Assembly (NCBI GenBank): GCA_905233325.1
Contig: CAJODU010000122.1
Coordinates: 1-7,189, forward strand
Direction: 5' to 3'
DNA: 7,189 nucleotides
From: an uncultured Selenomonadaceae bacterium
GTDB taxonomy: Bacteria; Bacillota; Negativicutes; Selenomonadales; Selenomonadaceae
Made by a program: the position numbers and the translations under genes. Below the pieces are notes generated by a model. That model was given only the letters and a program-made list of their open reading frames with translations, was not told the origin of the DNA and searched no databases. Every line of letters begins with the position of its first letter. Position 1 is the stretch's first letter. This document shows, piece by piece, positions 1 through 5,332 of this stretch.

Positions 1-249
1 CTTGTCAGAAATGAGATTTTTTAAAGCATTTGTCACATTTGTCGCCTTGCCGGGTCCAAGTATAATTTGAAGTTCATTGCCTGAATAATTTATTCCAACA
101 ACGCCGTCCAGCTTTTTTAGCTTATCGTCAATGGTGTTGTCTATATTTTTGAGCTGAAGTCTGAGCCGCGTCATACAGTTGTAGGCTTTTAAAACCTTTT
201 CGGCACCTACAATGTCCAAAATATTTTTTGCAAGTTCCTCATTGCTCAT
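1..249 (-). CDS. PTS sugar transporter, EIIB domain (N-terminal part, cut by window edge)
   Basis: This is the first 83 codons of a phosphotransferase-system permease of the glucose/sucrose superfamily; the rest lies beyond base 1. The visible part is an EIIB domain, which accepts phosphate from EIIA on a cysteine and passes it to the incoming sugar. The phosphorylated cysteine should be C25 in the motif NCMTRLRL, followed by the usual LDGVVGI turn (about residues 49-55) and LGPGKA (about 64-69). NCMTRLRL together with the GPGKA ending resembles MurP-type N-acetylmuramate EIIBC proteins more than glucose EIIB, so a cell-wall sugar is a reasonable but unproven substrate. Start is ATG at 249 with GAGGTGAT 8 bases upstream. 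It lies 54 bases after acyP with no terminator seen between them, so co-transcription is possible. An IIC membrane domain presumably follows outside the window. Confidence 0.88.
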   Translation of the reverse strand, partial: MSNEELAKNILDIVGAEKVLKAYNCMTRLRLQLKNIDNTIDDKLKKLDGVVGINYSGNELQIILGPGKATNVTNALKNLISDK

Positions 250-303
250 TTAATCACATCACCTCGCCATAAATTTCACGCTGGCTATTATCTCAGTGAT
301 TTA

Positions 304-591
304 TCAATAATGTATACTGAAACCGGACTCACCGGCGACAACCTCTATCTCACTGCTGTCCAACTGACTGACCTTAGCAAATCCATTGCCTCTTTTGATT
401 CGTTCCTCAAGTGCTGTGAGTTGCTCCGGCGTGCCTTGAATCTCCATAGTCACAGAACCGTCAGACTCATTCTTGACCCAACCGGTGACCTTTGCGGCTT
501 TAGCCTCAGTCTGTACAAAAAATCTGAAACCAACACCCTGCACGCGACCTTGAGCGCGGGCGGCTTTTCTGATTTTATTCGTCATATCCAT
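304..591 (-). CDS. acyP: Acylphosphatase
   Basis: Small cytosolic enzyme that hydrolyses acyl phosphates such as acetyl- or carbamoyl-phosphate. The 95-residue product has the complete family signature: GRVQGVGFR (residues 15-23) forming the phosphate-binding loop with catalytic R23, and GWVKNESDGSV (37-47) with catalytic N41. It ends in the expected FSIHY beta strand. The reading frame stays open further upstream, to an ATG at 663 and a GTG at 672 that overlaps the stop codon of the upstream U32 gene. I chose the ATG at 591 because GGAGGG sits 10 bases ahead of it and because 95 residues is the normal family length. The longer forms would add 24-27 residues (beginning MIDFFKELWRNLF) with no counterpart in acylphosphatases. 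Function is near certain; the start is likely but not proven. Confidence 0.93.
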   Translation of the reverse strand: MDMTNKIRKAARAQGRVQGVGFRFFVQTEAKAAKVTGWVKNESDGSVTMEIQGTPEQLTALEERIKRGNGFAKVSQLDSSEIEVVAGESGFSIHY

Positions 592-601
592 ATTGTCAAT
601 A

Positions 602-607
602 CCCTCC
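602..607 (-). promoter_or_regulatory. Ribosome binding site deciding the acyP start
   Basis: On the minus strand this reads GGAGGG, 10 bases before the ATG at 591. The alternative starts at 663 and 672 have only an AAAGAG-like stretch, so this site argues for internal initiation of acylphosphatase at 591. Confidence 0.6.
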
Positions 608-668
608 ACTTCATCATTAACAGTGAACAAATTACGCCACAATTCTTTGAAAAAATCAATCATATATA

Positions 669-1877
669 TCACTCTTTCGCAGTTCTAATCAGTGACCAAG
701 GCTGTACAGGCTGCGATAATTTTATTTTAATGATCTGTTGAGCGTGAGGTGCTGATTCAATCGGATTATCTTCCTCATCGACCATATCTGTCAATATCTG
801 CGAAAAAGTCTGACTTTGCGGTTGCAGAATTTCGATCTGCTGCCCAACTTCCAACTTGCCGCGTTGCTCAACAATAGCAATATTTTTCGTTGAATCATAC
901 TCTCTAACCACACCCAGAAAAGTTGAGGACTGTTTTGCTTTTGAGGTGTCATGAATTTCGGTTCCGCTCTCGTCGTGGACAAAAAAGCCGGTTGTATATG
1001 GTCTGTGGGCAACTTTGTCGAGTTCAGCGATCCACTCGTCACGGATTTTGAAATCACCGTTGAAGTATGAATCTATCGCCTCACGGTAAACCTTAACGAC
1101 ACCTGCGACGTAATGCACGGACTTCATGCGCCCTTCAATCTTGAGACTTCTCACACCGCTCTCAATGACTTTATCCAGGCAAGGCAGAAGGCAGAGGTCT
1201 TTAGAATTCATTACATAGGCACCGCGCTCATCTTCATTGACTTCAAAGTATTCATCGGGGCGTTTTTCCTCAATGAGGCTGTACTTCCAGCGGCAGGAAT
1301 GTGTACACTCACCCTGATTGCCGTCGCGACCCGTCAAATAGTGCGAAAGATAACACCTGCCGGAATATGATATACACATCGCACCATGTACGAACATTTC
1401 AAGCTCAATGTCACAACGATTTTTAATATCAACAATTTCCGCTTGAGACAACTCACGAGCGAGGACGACGCGGCTTGCTCCCAAACTCTTCCACGTCTCA
1501 ACGGTTTTATAGTTGGTGACATTTGCTTGAGTGCTGACGTGAAGTTCAAGATTAGTCAACTCTTTGGCAAGCGAAAAGACACCAAGATCAGAGATCAGAA
1601 CGGCATCAACGCCTATACTGTCAAGATATTTCAAATAGTCCGGCAGCTCGGCAATATCCTCATTGTGAGCAAAGATATTGACGGTAACGTAGACCTTGCG
1701 CCCCATTGAGTGAGCAAAGTCAACGCCCTGCTTGAGTTCCTCATCAGTAAAGTTGCCGCCAAAAGCGCGGAGCCCGAACTTTTTGCCGCCGACATAGACT
1801 GCATCTGCTCCATAAATCAAGGCTATTTTCAATTTTTCTAAATTTCCGGCAGGTGCCAATAATTCAGGTTTATTCAC
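669..1877 (-). CDS. trhP: U32 peptidase-family protein, TrhP/YegQ/YrrO type (tRNA U34 hydroxylation)
   Basis: 402-residue member of the so-called peptidase U32 family. Characterised relatives (E. coli YegQ/TrhP, B. subtilis YrrN/YrrO) are not proteases but act in prephenate-dependent 5-hydroxylation of wobble uridine in tRNA. The N-terminal TIM-barrel part begins ELLAPAGNLEKLKIAL. The family signature runs E160-MFVHGAMCISYSGRCYLS (to residue 178) and supplies C168 and C175. C191 follows, with C195 or C233 as fourth candidate ligand of the expected Fe-S cluster. Residues about 318-400 form the small beta-rich C-terminal domain (FLGVVREYD, then a VGQQIEI turn). Start is GTG at 1877 with AGGAGG 7 bases upstream. 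It follows the 54-codon gene by 23 bases. In Bacillus this gene sits near mltG; here about 1.9 kb of accessory genes intervene. Family assignment is firm; the precise tRNA role is inferred by homology. Confidence 0.9.
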   Translation of the reverse strand: MNKPELLAPAGNLEKLKIALIYGADAVYVGGKKFGLRAFGGNFTDEELKQGVDFAHSMGRKVYVTVNIFAHNEDIAELPDYLKYLDSIGVDAVLISDLGVFSLAKELTNLELHVSTQANVTNYKTVETWKSLGASRVVLARELSQAEIVDIKNRCDIELEMFVHGAMCISYSGRCYLSHYLTGRDGNQGECTHSCRWKYSLIEEKRPDEYFEVNEDERGAYVMNSKDLCLLPCLDKVIESGVRSLKIEGRMKSVHYVAGVVKVYREAIDSYFNGDFKIRDEWIAELDKVAHRPYTTGFFVHDESGTEIHDTSKAKQSSTFLGVVREYDSTKNIAIVEQRGKLEVGQQIEILQPQSQTFSQILTDMVDEEDNPIESAPHAQQIIKIKLSQPVQPWSLIRTAKE

Positions 1878-1884
1878 TTTTTTA

Positions 1885-1890
1885 CCTCCT
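1885..1890 (-). promoter_or_regulatory. Ribosome binding site for the GTG-started U32 gene
   Basis: AGGAGG on the minus strand, 7 bases before GTG at 1877. It supports the GTG as the true start; the protein then begins MNKPELLAPAG, as expected for the family N terminus. Confidence 0.8.
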
Positions 1891-1900
1891 GCCTTAAATA

Positions 1901-2065
1901 TTACTCTTTCGGCGATTGCAGTCCGCGCAGAGTAATTTGCAAAGTAGTTTTATTTTCAATTTTTAGTAAAACAGTCTCACGTTTGAGGTTTTTGCCGTCA
2001 TTTTCTTCTAGGTCTGTGATTATCTCATTCAGCGATTTTGCAATTAAATCGTATGCTTTACTCAT
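1901..2065 (-). CDS. Small protein of unknown function, 54 residues
   Basis: I do not recognise this gene with certainty. It starts at ATG 2065 with GAGGAG 9 bases upstream, and the nearest in-frame codons upstream include a stop, so the start is well fixed. The product begins MSKAYDLIAKSLNEIITDLE, a predicted charged helix. A segment LKRETVLLKIENKTTLQITL follows, likely two beta strands, and the end is GLQSPKE. The helix plus KRETV strand faintly resembles the N-terminal arm of HigA/Xre-type antitoxins, but the helix-turn-helix that should follow is absent. It could be a truncated antitoxin, or simply a small conserved partner of the U32 gene, which begins 23 bases downstream and is probably co-transcribed. 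A strong ribosome binding site and sensible composition make it a likely real gene. Confidence 0.6.
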   Translation of the reverse strand: MSKAYDLIAKSLNEIITDLEENDGKNLKRETVLLKIENKTTLQITLRGLQSPKE

Positions 2066-2112
2066 TGCGGATCACTCCTCTGCTCAAAATATTTCTCAAG
2101 TCTCTCAATCAT
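2062..2112 (-). other. 16-codon ORF overlapping the start of the 54-residue gene; possible gene remnant
   Basis: A short frame, MIERLEKYFEQRSDPQ, ends in TGA overlapping the ATG of the next gene (ATGA), the arrangement typical of translational coupling. It has no ribosome binding site of its own. A second ATG at 2135 opens MNEL and then stops; inserting one base after MNE would join it to the 16-codon frame as one 24-codon ORF. This may be the worn-down tail of a lost gene, a coupling leader, or chance. Confidence 0.25.
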
Positions 2113-2171
2113 TTGTTTATCTATAATTCATTCATTTTTTGACTATTTCTATCTGATAATCTTCGGTCTGT

Positions 2172-2780
2172 TCACTGATTTTGCAATTCTTCACTTCTAT
2201 ATGCAAAGTAATTCTCATAGAAGTAGCTGTTATCCAGTCCTTTCATAAAAATTTCTCTATCATCAATTTTTTCTGTCAATGCCTCAAATAAAATTTTCTT
2301 AATTTCTATATCATTGATTGGGCTGCGTTCCATTGCTTGTAAGTATGTGTTTTTATCAATCTTGCTCCAGTCCACAACTTTTTTTATTTCGGCTTTTAAA
2401 ATATCGTCAAGCCAAATTCTCATACTTCTTCCGTTGCCCTCACGAAATGGGTGGGCTACATTCATTTCTACATATTTTTCAATTATTTCATCAAAATTTG
2501 ATTGAGGCATTTTTTCTATGCTCAATATCGCCTCTCGAAGATACATTGCCGACGCAAATCTAAAATTTCCTTTGCTGATATTTACGTTGCGTATCTTTCC
2601 TGCAAATTCATATATTTCCTCAAATAATTTCTTGTGAATATATGCAAGTGCCTCAAAACTTCCCGGTGAAAAATCTTTTAATTTATTTTCTGTCCATATT
2701 GAAATTGCTTTTTGCTTAGATATTCTTTCTTCTGCTCGTGCCAGTTCAATAGGATTATCTATATTGAGAAAATTTTTCAT
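2172..2780 (-). CDS. fic: Fic-domain protein AMP-transferase, class III (self-inhibited)
   Basis: 202-residue Fic enzyme, expected to transfer AMP from ATP to a hydroxyl group on a target protein. The core motif HPFREGNGR is at residues 110-118: H110 is the catalytic base, E114 the Mg-binding acid, R118 the triphosphate contact. Residues 68-82, NISKGNFRFASAMYL, form the upstream flap region. The C terminus has SYFYEN (185-190), matching the class III inhibitory pattern S/T-xxx-E-G/N, in which E189 blocks productive ATP binding. Y186 matches the tyrosine that is auto-modified in Neisseria meningitidis Fic. Close resemblance to that protein (ISKG.FRFA.AMYL, KYVEMN.AHPF, LYLQAMERSP-like stretches) suggests related targets, possibly DNA gyrase, but this is inference. 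An upstream in-frame TTG at 2795 exists; ATG 2780 is preferred because AGAAG precedes it and the length fits. It lies 18 bases after the PIN gene, in the same operon, and is strikingly AT-rich. Confidence 0.93.
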   Translation of the reverse strand: MKNFLNIDNPIELARAEERISKQKAISIWTENKLKDFSPGSFEALAYIHKKLFEEIYEFAGKIRNVNISKGNFRFASAMYLREAILSIEKMPQSNFDEIIEKYVEMNVAHPFREGNGRSMRIWLDDILKAEIKKVVDWSKIDKNTYLQAMERSPINDIEIKKILFEALTEKIDDREIFMKGLDNSYFYENYFAYRSEELQNQ

Positions 2781-2798
2781 TATATCTTCTTTCAATTT

Positions 2799-3230
2799 TC
2801 AATTAATCTGCCATTCTGCAATCGTTACACAATTAATCTCGTCGAATTGAGTCAACTGTTTATCATTCGTCAAGAATAAATCACAGCCGTGAATACAGGC
2901 AGTAGCAAGCTGCATGGCATCCATAGTCTTGAAGAATTTATATTTTGCTCTAATTTGTGCTGCCTTGAGTGCAATTTCCATATCAACATCTTTCACTATA
3001 ACATTAACATCTGATATTAAACGATGAAGTGAATCGATTGCTTGTTGATCGTTCATTCGATAAGGAACAACCAAGTACTCCATACAAGTGATTGTAGAAA
3101 GTACAAATTTAGGGTCATATTTATTCAACGAGAAAATTATTTGTTGTGTCTTTTCTTTAAATGGTTTATCATTGCCCAACATATAAATCACCGGTGATGT
3201 GTCCAAAAAGACTTGTTTAAATTCTTTCAT
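2799..3230 (-). CDS. PIN-domain ribonuclease, VapC-like toxin
   Basis: 143-residue single PIN domain, expected to be a metal-dependent RNase toxin. The four family acidic residues can be placed: D10 in FLDTSPVIYML, E51 in CMEYL, D104 in KTMDAMQLATA, and D123 in LFLTNDKQL. The strand-helix layout and length are normal for VapC-type toxins. The ATG overlaps the stop codon of the upstream antitoxin by one base (TAATG). An AGGGAG stretch lies inside the end of the antitoxin gene, so translation is probably coupled, which keeps antitoxin in excess. A fic gene follows after 18 bases. The RNA target cannot be predicted. No truncation or missing catalytic residue is seen, so the toxin should be active unless neutralised. 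Confidence 0.88.
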   Translation of the reverse strand: MKEFKQVFLDTSPVIYMLGNDKPFKEKTQQIIFSLNKYDPKFVLSTITCMEYLVVPYRMNDQQAIDSLHRLISDVNVIVKDVDMEIALKAAQIRAKYKFFKTMDAMQLATACIHGCDLFLTNDKQLTQFDEINCVTIAEWQIN

Positions 3231-3448
3231 TAGCTGCGCAACTCCCTTATCAATTCATCAACATCAACATCATTAAAGCAAGTGGCACCACCTTTATGAG
3301 TTTCAATAAATTCTTTAAGGCTCATTTTTGTTTCTGATTCTGTACCTATTATATTTTTAACATTTTTCAAAACGCCGACAACTGACTCCAAATGTTCCTC
3401 TGGAACTTTTTTCACCAACTTAATGGCTTCATCTCTCAAATTTGACAT
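3230..3448 (-). CDS. Antitoxin partner of the PIN toxin
   Basis: 72-residue protein coded immediately ahead of the PIN toxin and overlapping it by one base, the classic antitoxin position. It opens MSNLRDEAIKLVKKVPEEHL, predicted as two helices, and ends in an acidic then basic tail (DVDVDELIRELRS) that probably winds into the toxin groove. The LR-EAI-LV---PE--L pattern is familiar from small antitoxins paired with PIN toxins in Clostridia and relatives. No AbrB, ribbon-helix-helix or Xre DNA-binding domain is evident, so I cannot say whether it autoregulates the operon. GGAGGTGAT 3 bases ahead of the ATG is one of the strongest ribosome binding sites in the window, consistent with high antitoxin output. 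A paralog lies directly upstream. Confidence 0.8.
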   Translation of the reverse strand: MSNLRDEAIKLVKKVPEEHLESVVGVLKNVKNIIGTESETKMSLKEFIETHKGGATCFNDVDVDELIRELRS

Positions 3449-3468
3449 TTTATCACCTCCCTTGTCAA

Positions 3469-3675
3469 TTAAAATTCTCTTTCACGACGGGACTCCCTTA
3501 TATACTCATCAATTTCTTCTGTACTTGTAAAATCTATCTTCTTTTTTGGCATTTGTGTTTGCGGATCACTATCCGACACATATTTCAAGCTCTGCATTAA
3601 ACCTACCACAGAGGGCAGATATTTTTCAGGAATGGTTGAGACTAACGCAATAGCTTCGTTTCTCAAATCTAACAT
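3469..3675 (-). CDS. Second, toxin-less antitoxin paralog
   Basis: 68-residue protein beginning MLDLRNEAIALVSTIPEKYL. It aligns without gaps to the start of the neighbouring antitoxin (shared M--LR-EAI-LV---PE--L--SVVG). The C-terminal halves diverge: this one has KKKIDFTSTEEIDEYIRES and a very basic-acidic end, RREREF. An upstream GTG at 3684 is in frame, but ATG 3675 is preferred because the paralog starts at the equivalent residue and AGGTGGAG lies just before it. It is 20 bases upstream of the other antitoxin gene and is first in the toxin-antitoxin group. No toxin gene of its own is visible. It may be a duplicate whose toxin was lost, a second specificity, or an antitoxin aimed at a toxin elsewhere. 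Confidence 0.75.
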   Translation of the reverse strand: MLDLRNEAIALVSTIPEKYLPSVVGLMQSLKYVSDSDPQTQMPKKKIDFTSTEEIDEYIRESRREREF

Positions 3676-3812
3676 TTTCTCCACCTCTTCAAAAATTTTT
3701 CACTGCCGCTGCCGAATCAAAATTCTTGATAAGTATTTGTAGGTTTACCATTTTTAATTAGCACAGAACCGGCATTTAAATTTTTATTCCCTGCCCTAGT
3801 TTCACCATCAAG
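3676..3812 (-). other. Gap between mltG and the toxin-antitoxin block, with a protein-like open tail
   Basis: This gap holds no recognised gene, rho-independent terminator or consensus promoter. From 3812 to 3717 the frame of mltG stays open for 31 codons after its stop (LDGETRAGNK, then NLNAGSVLIK, then NGKPTNTYQEF) and ends in TGA. There is no methionine or alternative start in it, so it can be translated only by readthrough, or it is the remnant end of a displaced gene. A weak TTGATG...AATAAA pair with 17-base spacing near 3801-3773 is the only promoter-like signal for the antitoxin genes, and I do not trust it. Confidence 0.4.
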
Positions 3813-4922
3813 TTATCTGTATTGATAGACTAAATCCAAATGCTCATCGTAAGTATAGGCGTAGTGATTGTGGCCGCTGCGATCTGCCACAAAGTAGAGG
3901 TAATCTGTATTAGCAGGATATAAGACTGCCTCAATGGAGGCTATACCGGGATTGGCAATCGGACCGGGTGGCAATCCCATATTCTGGTAGGTGTTGAAGG
4001 GTGAGTCTATTTGCGTGTCTGCAATGGAGACATCTTCCTTCGGGGCGTCCATCAGATATTGTAAAGAGGCGTCCGTCTGAAGCGGCATTCCTATTTCTAA
4101 CCGCTTAAAAAATACCTGCGCGATTATCGGGCGATCTTCCGCATATCTCGCCTCTTTCTCAACGAGAGAGGCCAAGGTTATCAATTCATATATAGATAAA
4201 CCTTCTTCTCGTGCCCTTTCTCTCATTGCATTGCTCAGGCGATAATCAAAGTTGTCTGCCATCATATACAGCACATCTTCGGAAGTCATATCAGTGGTAA
4301 CTTCATAAGTATCAGGGAACAGAAAACCCTCACAATCATAGAAAGTGTTATTCTTACGGACGATATAATCAAAGGGCGCGAAGTTCCTTGCCTTGCTGAT
4401 AAAAGTATCATAATTCACTATGCCCATATTGCTGAGGCGGTTGGCAATGTCCTTGACGGTGAAACCTTCGGGAATGGTGACTTCGGGAGCACCGGCAAGG
4501 AGTTTTGCAAAGACTTCATCATAAGTCATACCCGTTGTGAAGTTGTATGAGCCGACTTTGAGCTGATTTTCGTAGCCATTGAATTTGGCAAGTATTCTAA
4601 ATTTGAGACCGTTGTCAATAACGCCCTTCGTTTCAAGCCTTCTTGCAATCTCGGCGGCGTCCATACCTTCAGTTATTTTGAATTTTACCTTCTCGCCTTT
4701 TTGAACAACACTGCCTGAAGGACTCATCAGAGTCATACTCAATACAGCAATAATTATCAACACAAAAAATACAGCTGCACCAACCGCTTTTTTGACGTCA
4801 AGTGACTCAAGAAAATCCGTCGGCAGCTTTAGAATATCTACAGAAGGCAACTTAAATTCCTCCAAGTATTTTTTTATGCGTTCTATAAAGTTTTGATCTT
4901 CGTTTGGAAATTTTAAACCCAT
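3813..4922 (-). CDS. mltG: Endolytic murein transglycosylase MltG
   Basis: 369-residue membrane-anchored lytic transglycosylase (YceG family) that cuts nascent glycan strands and is thought to set their length. An approximately 45-residue cytoplasmic segment is followed by one hydrophobic helix (about 47-66, AVGAAVFFVLIIIAVLSM). A LysM-like domain follows (about 75-145), then the catalytic domain. Catalytic glutamate is E255 in LASLVEKEA. Other family marks are GFLFPDTY (199-206), MPLQTDASLQY (279-289), NTYQNMGLPPGPIANPG (310-326) and YLYFVAD (341-347). The start ATG overlaps the stop of the DUF1292 gene by one base (TAATG), so translation is coupled. The C terminus ends normally for the family, so the insertion downstream did not damage it. 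This is the last gene of the asd-ireB-ruvX-DUF1292-mltG run. Confidence 0.96.
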   Translation of the reverse strand: MGLKFPNEDQNFIERIKKYLEEFKLPSVDILKLPTDFLESLDVKKAVGAAVFFVLIIIAVLSMTLMSPSGSVVQKGEKVKFKITEGMDAAEIARRLETKGVIDNGLKFRILAKFNGYENQLKVGSYNFTTGMTYDEVFAKLLAGAPEVTIPEGFTVKDIANRLSNMGIVNYDTFISKARNFAPFDYIVRKNNTFYDCEGFLFPDTYEVTTDMTSEDVLYMMADNFDYRLSNAMRERAREEGLSIYELITLASLVEKEARYAEDRPIIAQVFFKRLEIGMPLQTDASLQYLMDAPKEDVSIADTQIDSPFNTYQNMGLPPGPIANPGIASIEAVLYPANTDYLYFVADRSGHNHYAYTYDEHLDLVYQYR

Positions 4923-5332
4923 TAGTCCCTTGCCTGTTCTTCTTCAAGCTCATCACTGAAGAAATAATCGTTATACGCATCCCTCACCATTTCAAATTCT
5001 TCATCAGTCGGTTCAATGTAAATTTCCTCACCGTTTTGATCGGTTACGATTTTGGCAATGATAACATCATCTTCATCACAACCACAGCCGCAGTCACAGC
5101 CATGTTCATGGTTATGCTCTTCTTCGTCGTCCATAGGCAGAGCGACAAGCAGGGCGAATTTTTGATCATTAATCGGAAGGATCATTTCCTCTTCATAGAG
5201 ATAGACATTGCCCTCTTCGTCCGTCATCTCAACTATGATATTTTCGTCTGCATCTAAATCGTCAACAATCATATTATCCAAATCCTCATTGATTTTTTTT
5301 GATTTTTTATCTTCCTTTTTATTAACCGACAT
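4922..5332 (-). CDS. DUF1292 (YrzB-like) acidic protein with a His/Cys cluster
   Basis: 136-residue, strongly acidic cytosolic protein of the DUF1292 family, whose biochemical function is unknown. The family core is visible as IIVEMTDEEGNVYLYEEE (32-49), then KFALLVALPMDDEEE (58-72), and a second strand pair DVIIAKIVTDQNGEEIYIEP (89-108). Two things are longer than in typical members of about 80-110 residues. One is a lysine-rich N terminus (KKEDKKSKK, 5-13). The other is a loop HNHEHGCDCGCGCDEDD (73-89) with three histidines and four cysteines spaced as a likely metal-binding site. The ATG follows the ruvX stop directly, with AGGAG 8 bases upstream. The position between ruvX and mltG is the conserved one in Bacillota, which supports the family call strongly. 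Confidence 0.88.
   Translation of the reverse strand: MSVNKKEDKKSKKINEDLDNMIVDDLDADENIIVEMTDEEGNVYLYEEEMILPINDQKFALLVALPMDDEEEHNHEHGCDCGCGCDEDDVIIAKIVTDQNGEEIYIEPTDEEFEMVRDAYNDYFFSDELEEEQARD

Noticed and set aside
310..741. Plus-strand open frame of 143 codons opposite acyP
   Set aside because: It lies wholly antisense to acylphosphatase and the end of the U32 gene, whose active-site motifs are intact. It has no recognisable domain, and its residues are what reverse-strand reading of these genes yields.
2066..2171. Search for a terminator or promoter between fic and the 54-codon gene
   Set aside because: No GC-rich stem with T-run and no convincing -35/-10 pair were found; only AT-rich partial matches such as TATAGA without a partner.
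3685..3720. GCAGCGGCAGTG followed by an AAAAATTTTT stretch, considered as a terminator after mltG
   Set aside because: The GC part has no complementary arm, and the A/T run is a simple palindrome, so no stem-loop with U-tract forms in the direction of transcription.
4904..5257. Plus-strand open frame with hydrophobic stretches opposite the DUF1292 gene
   Set aside because: The hydrophobic look comes from reading acidic GAA/GAT-rich codons in reverse. The minus-strand gene has coupled start and stop signals and family motifs.
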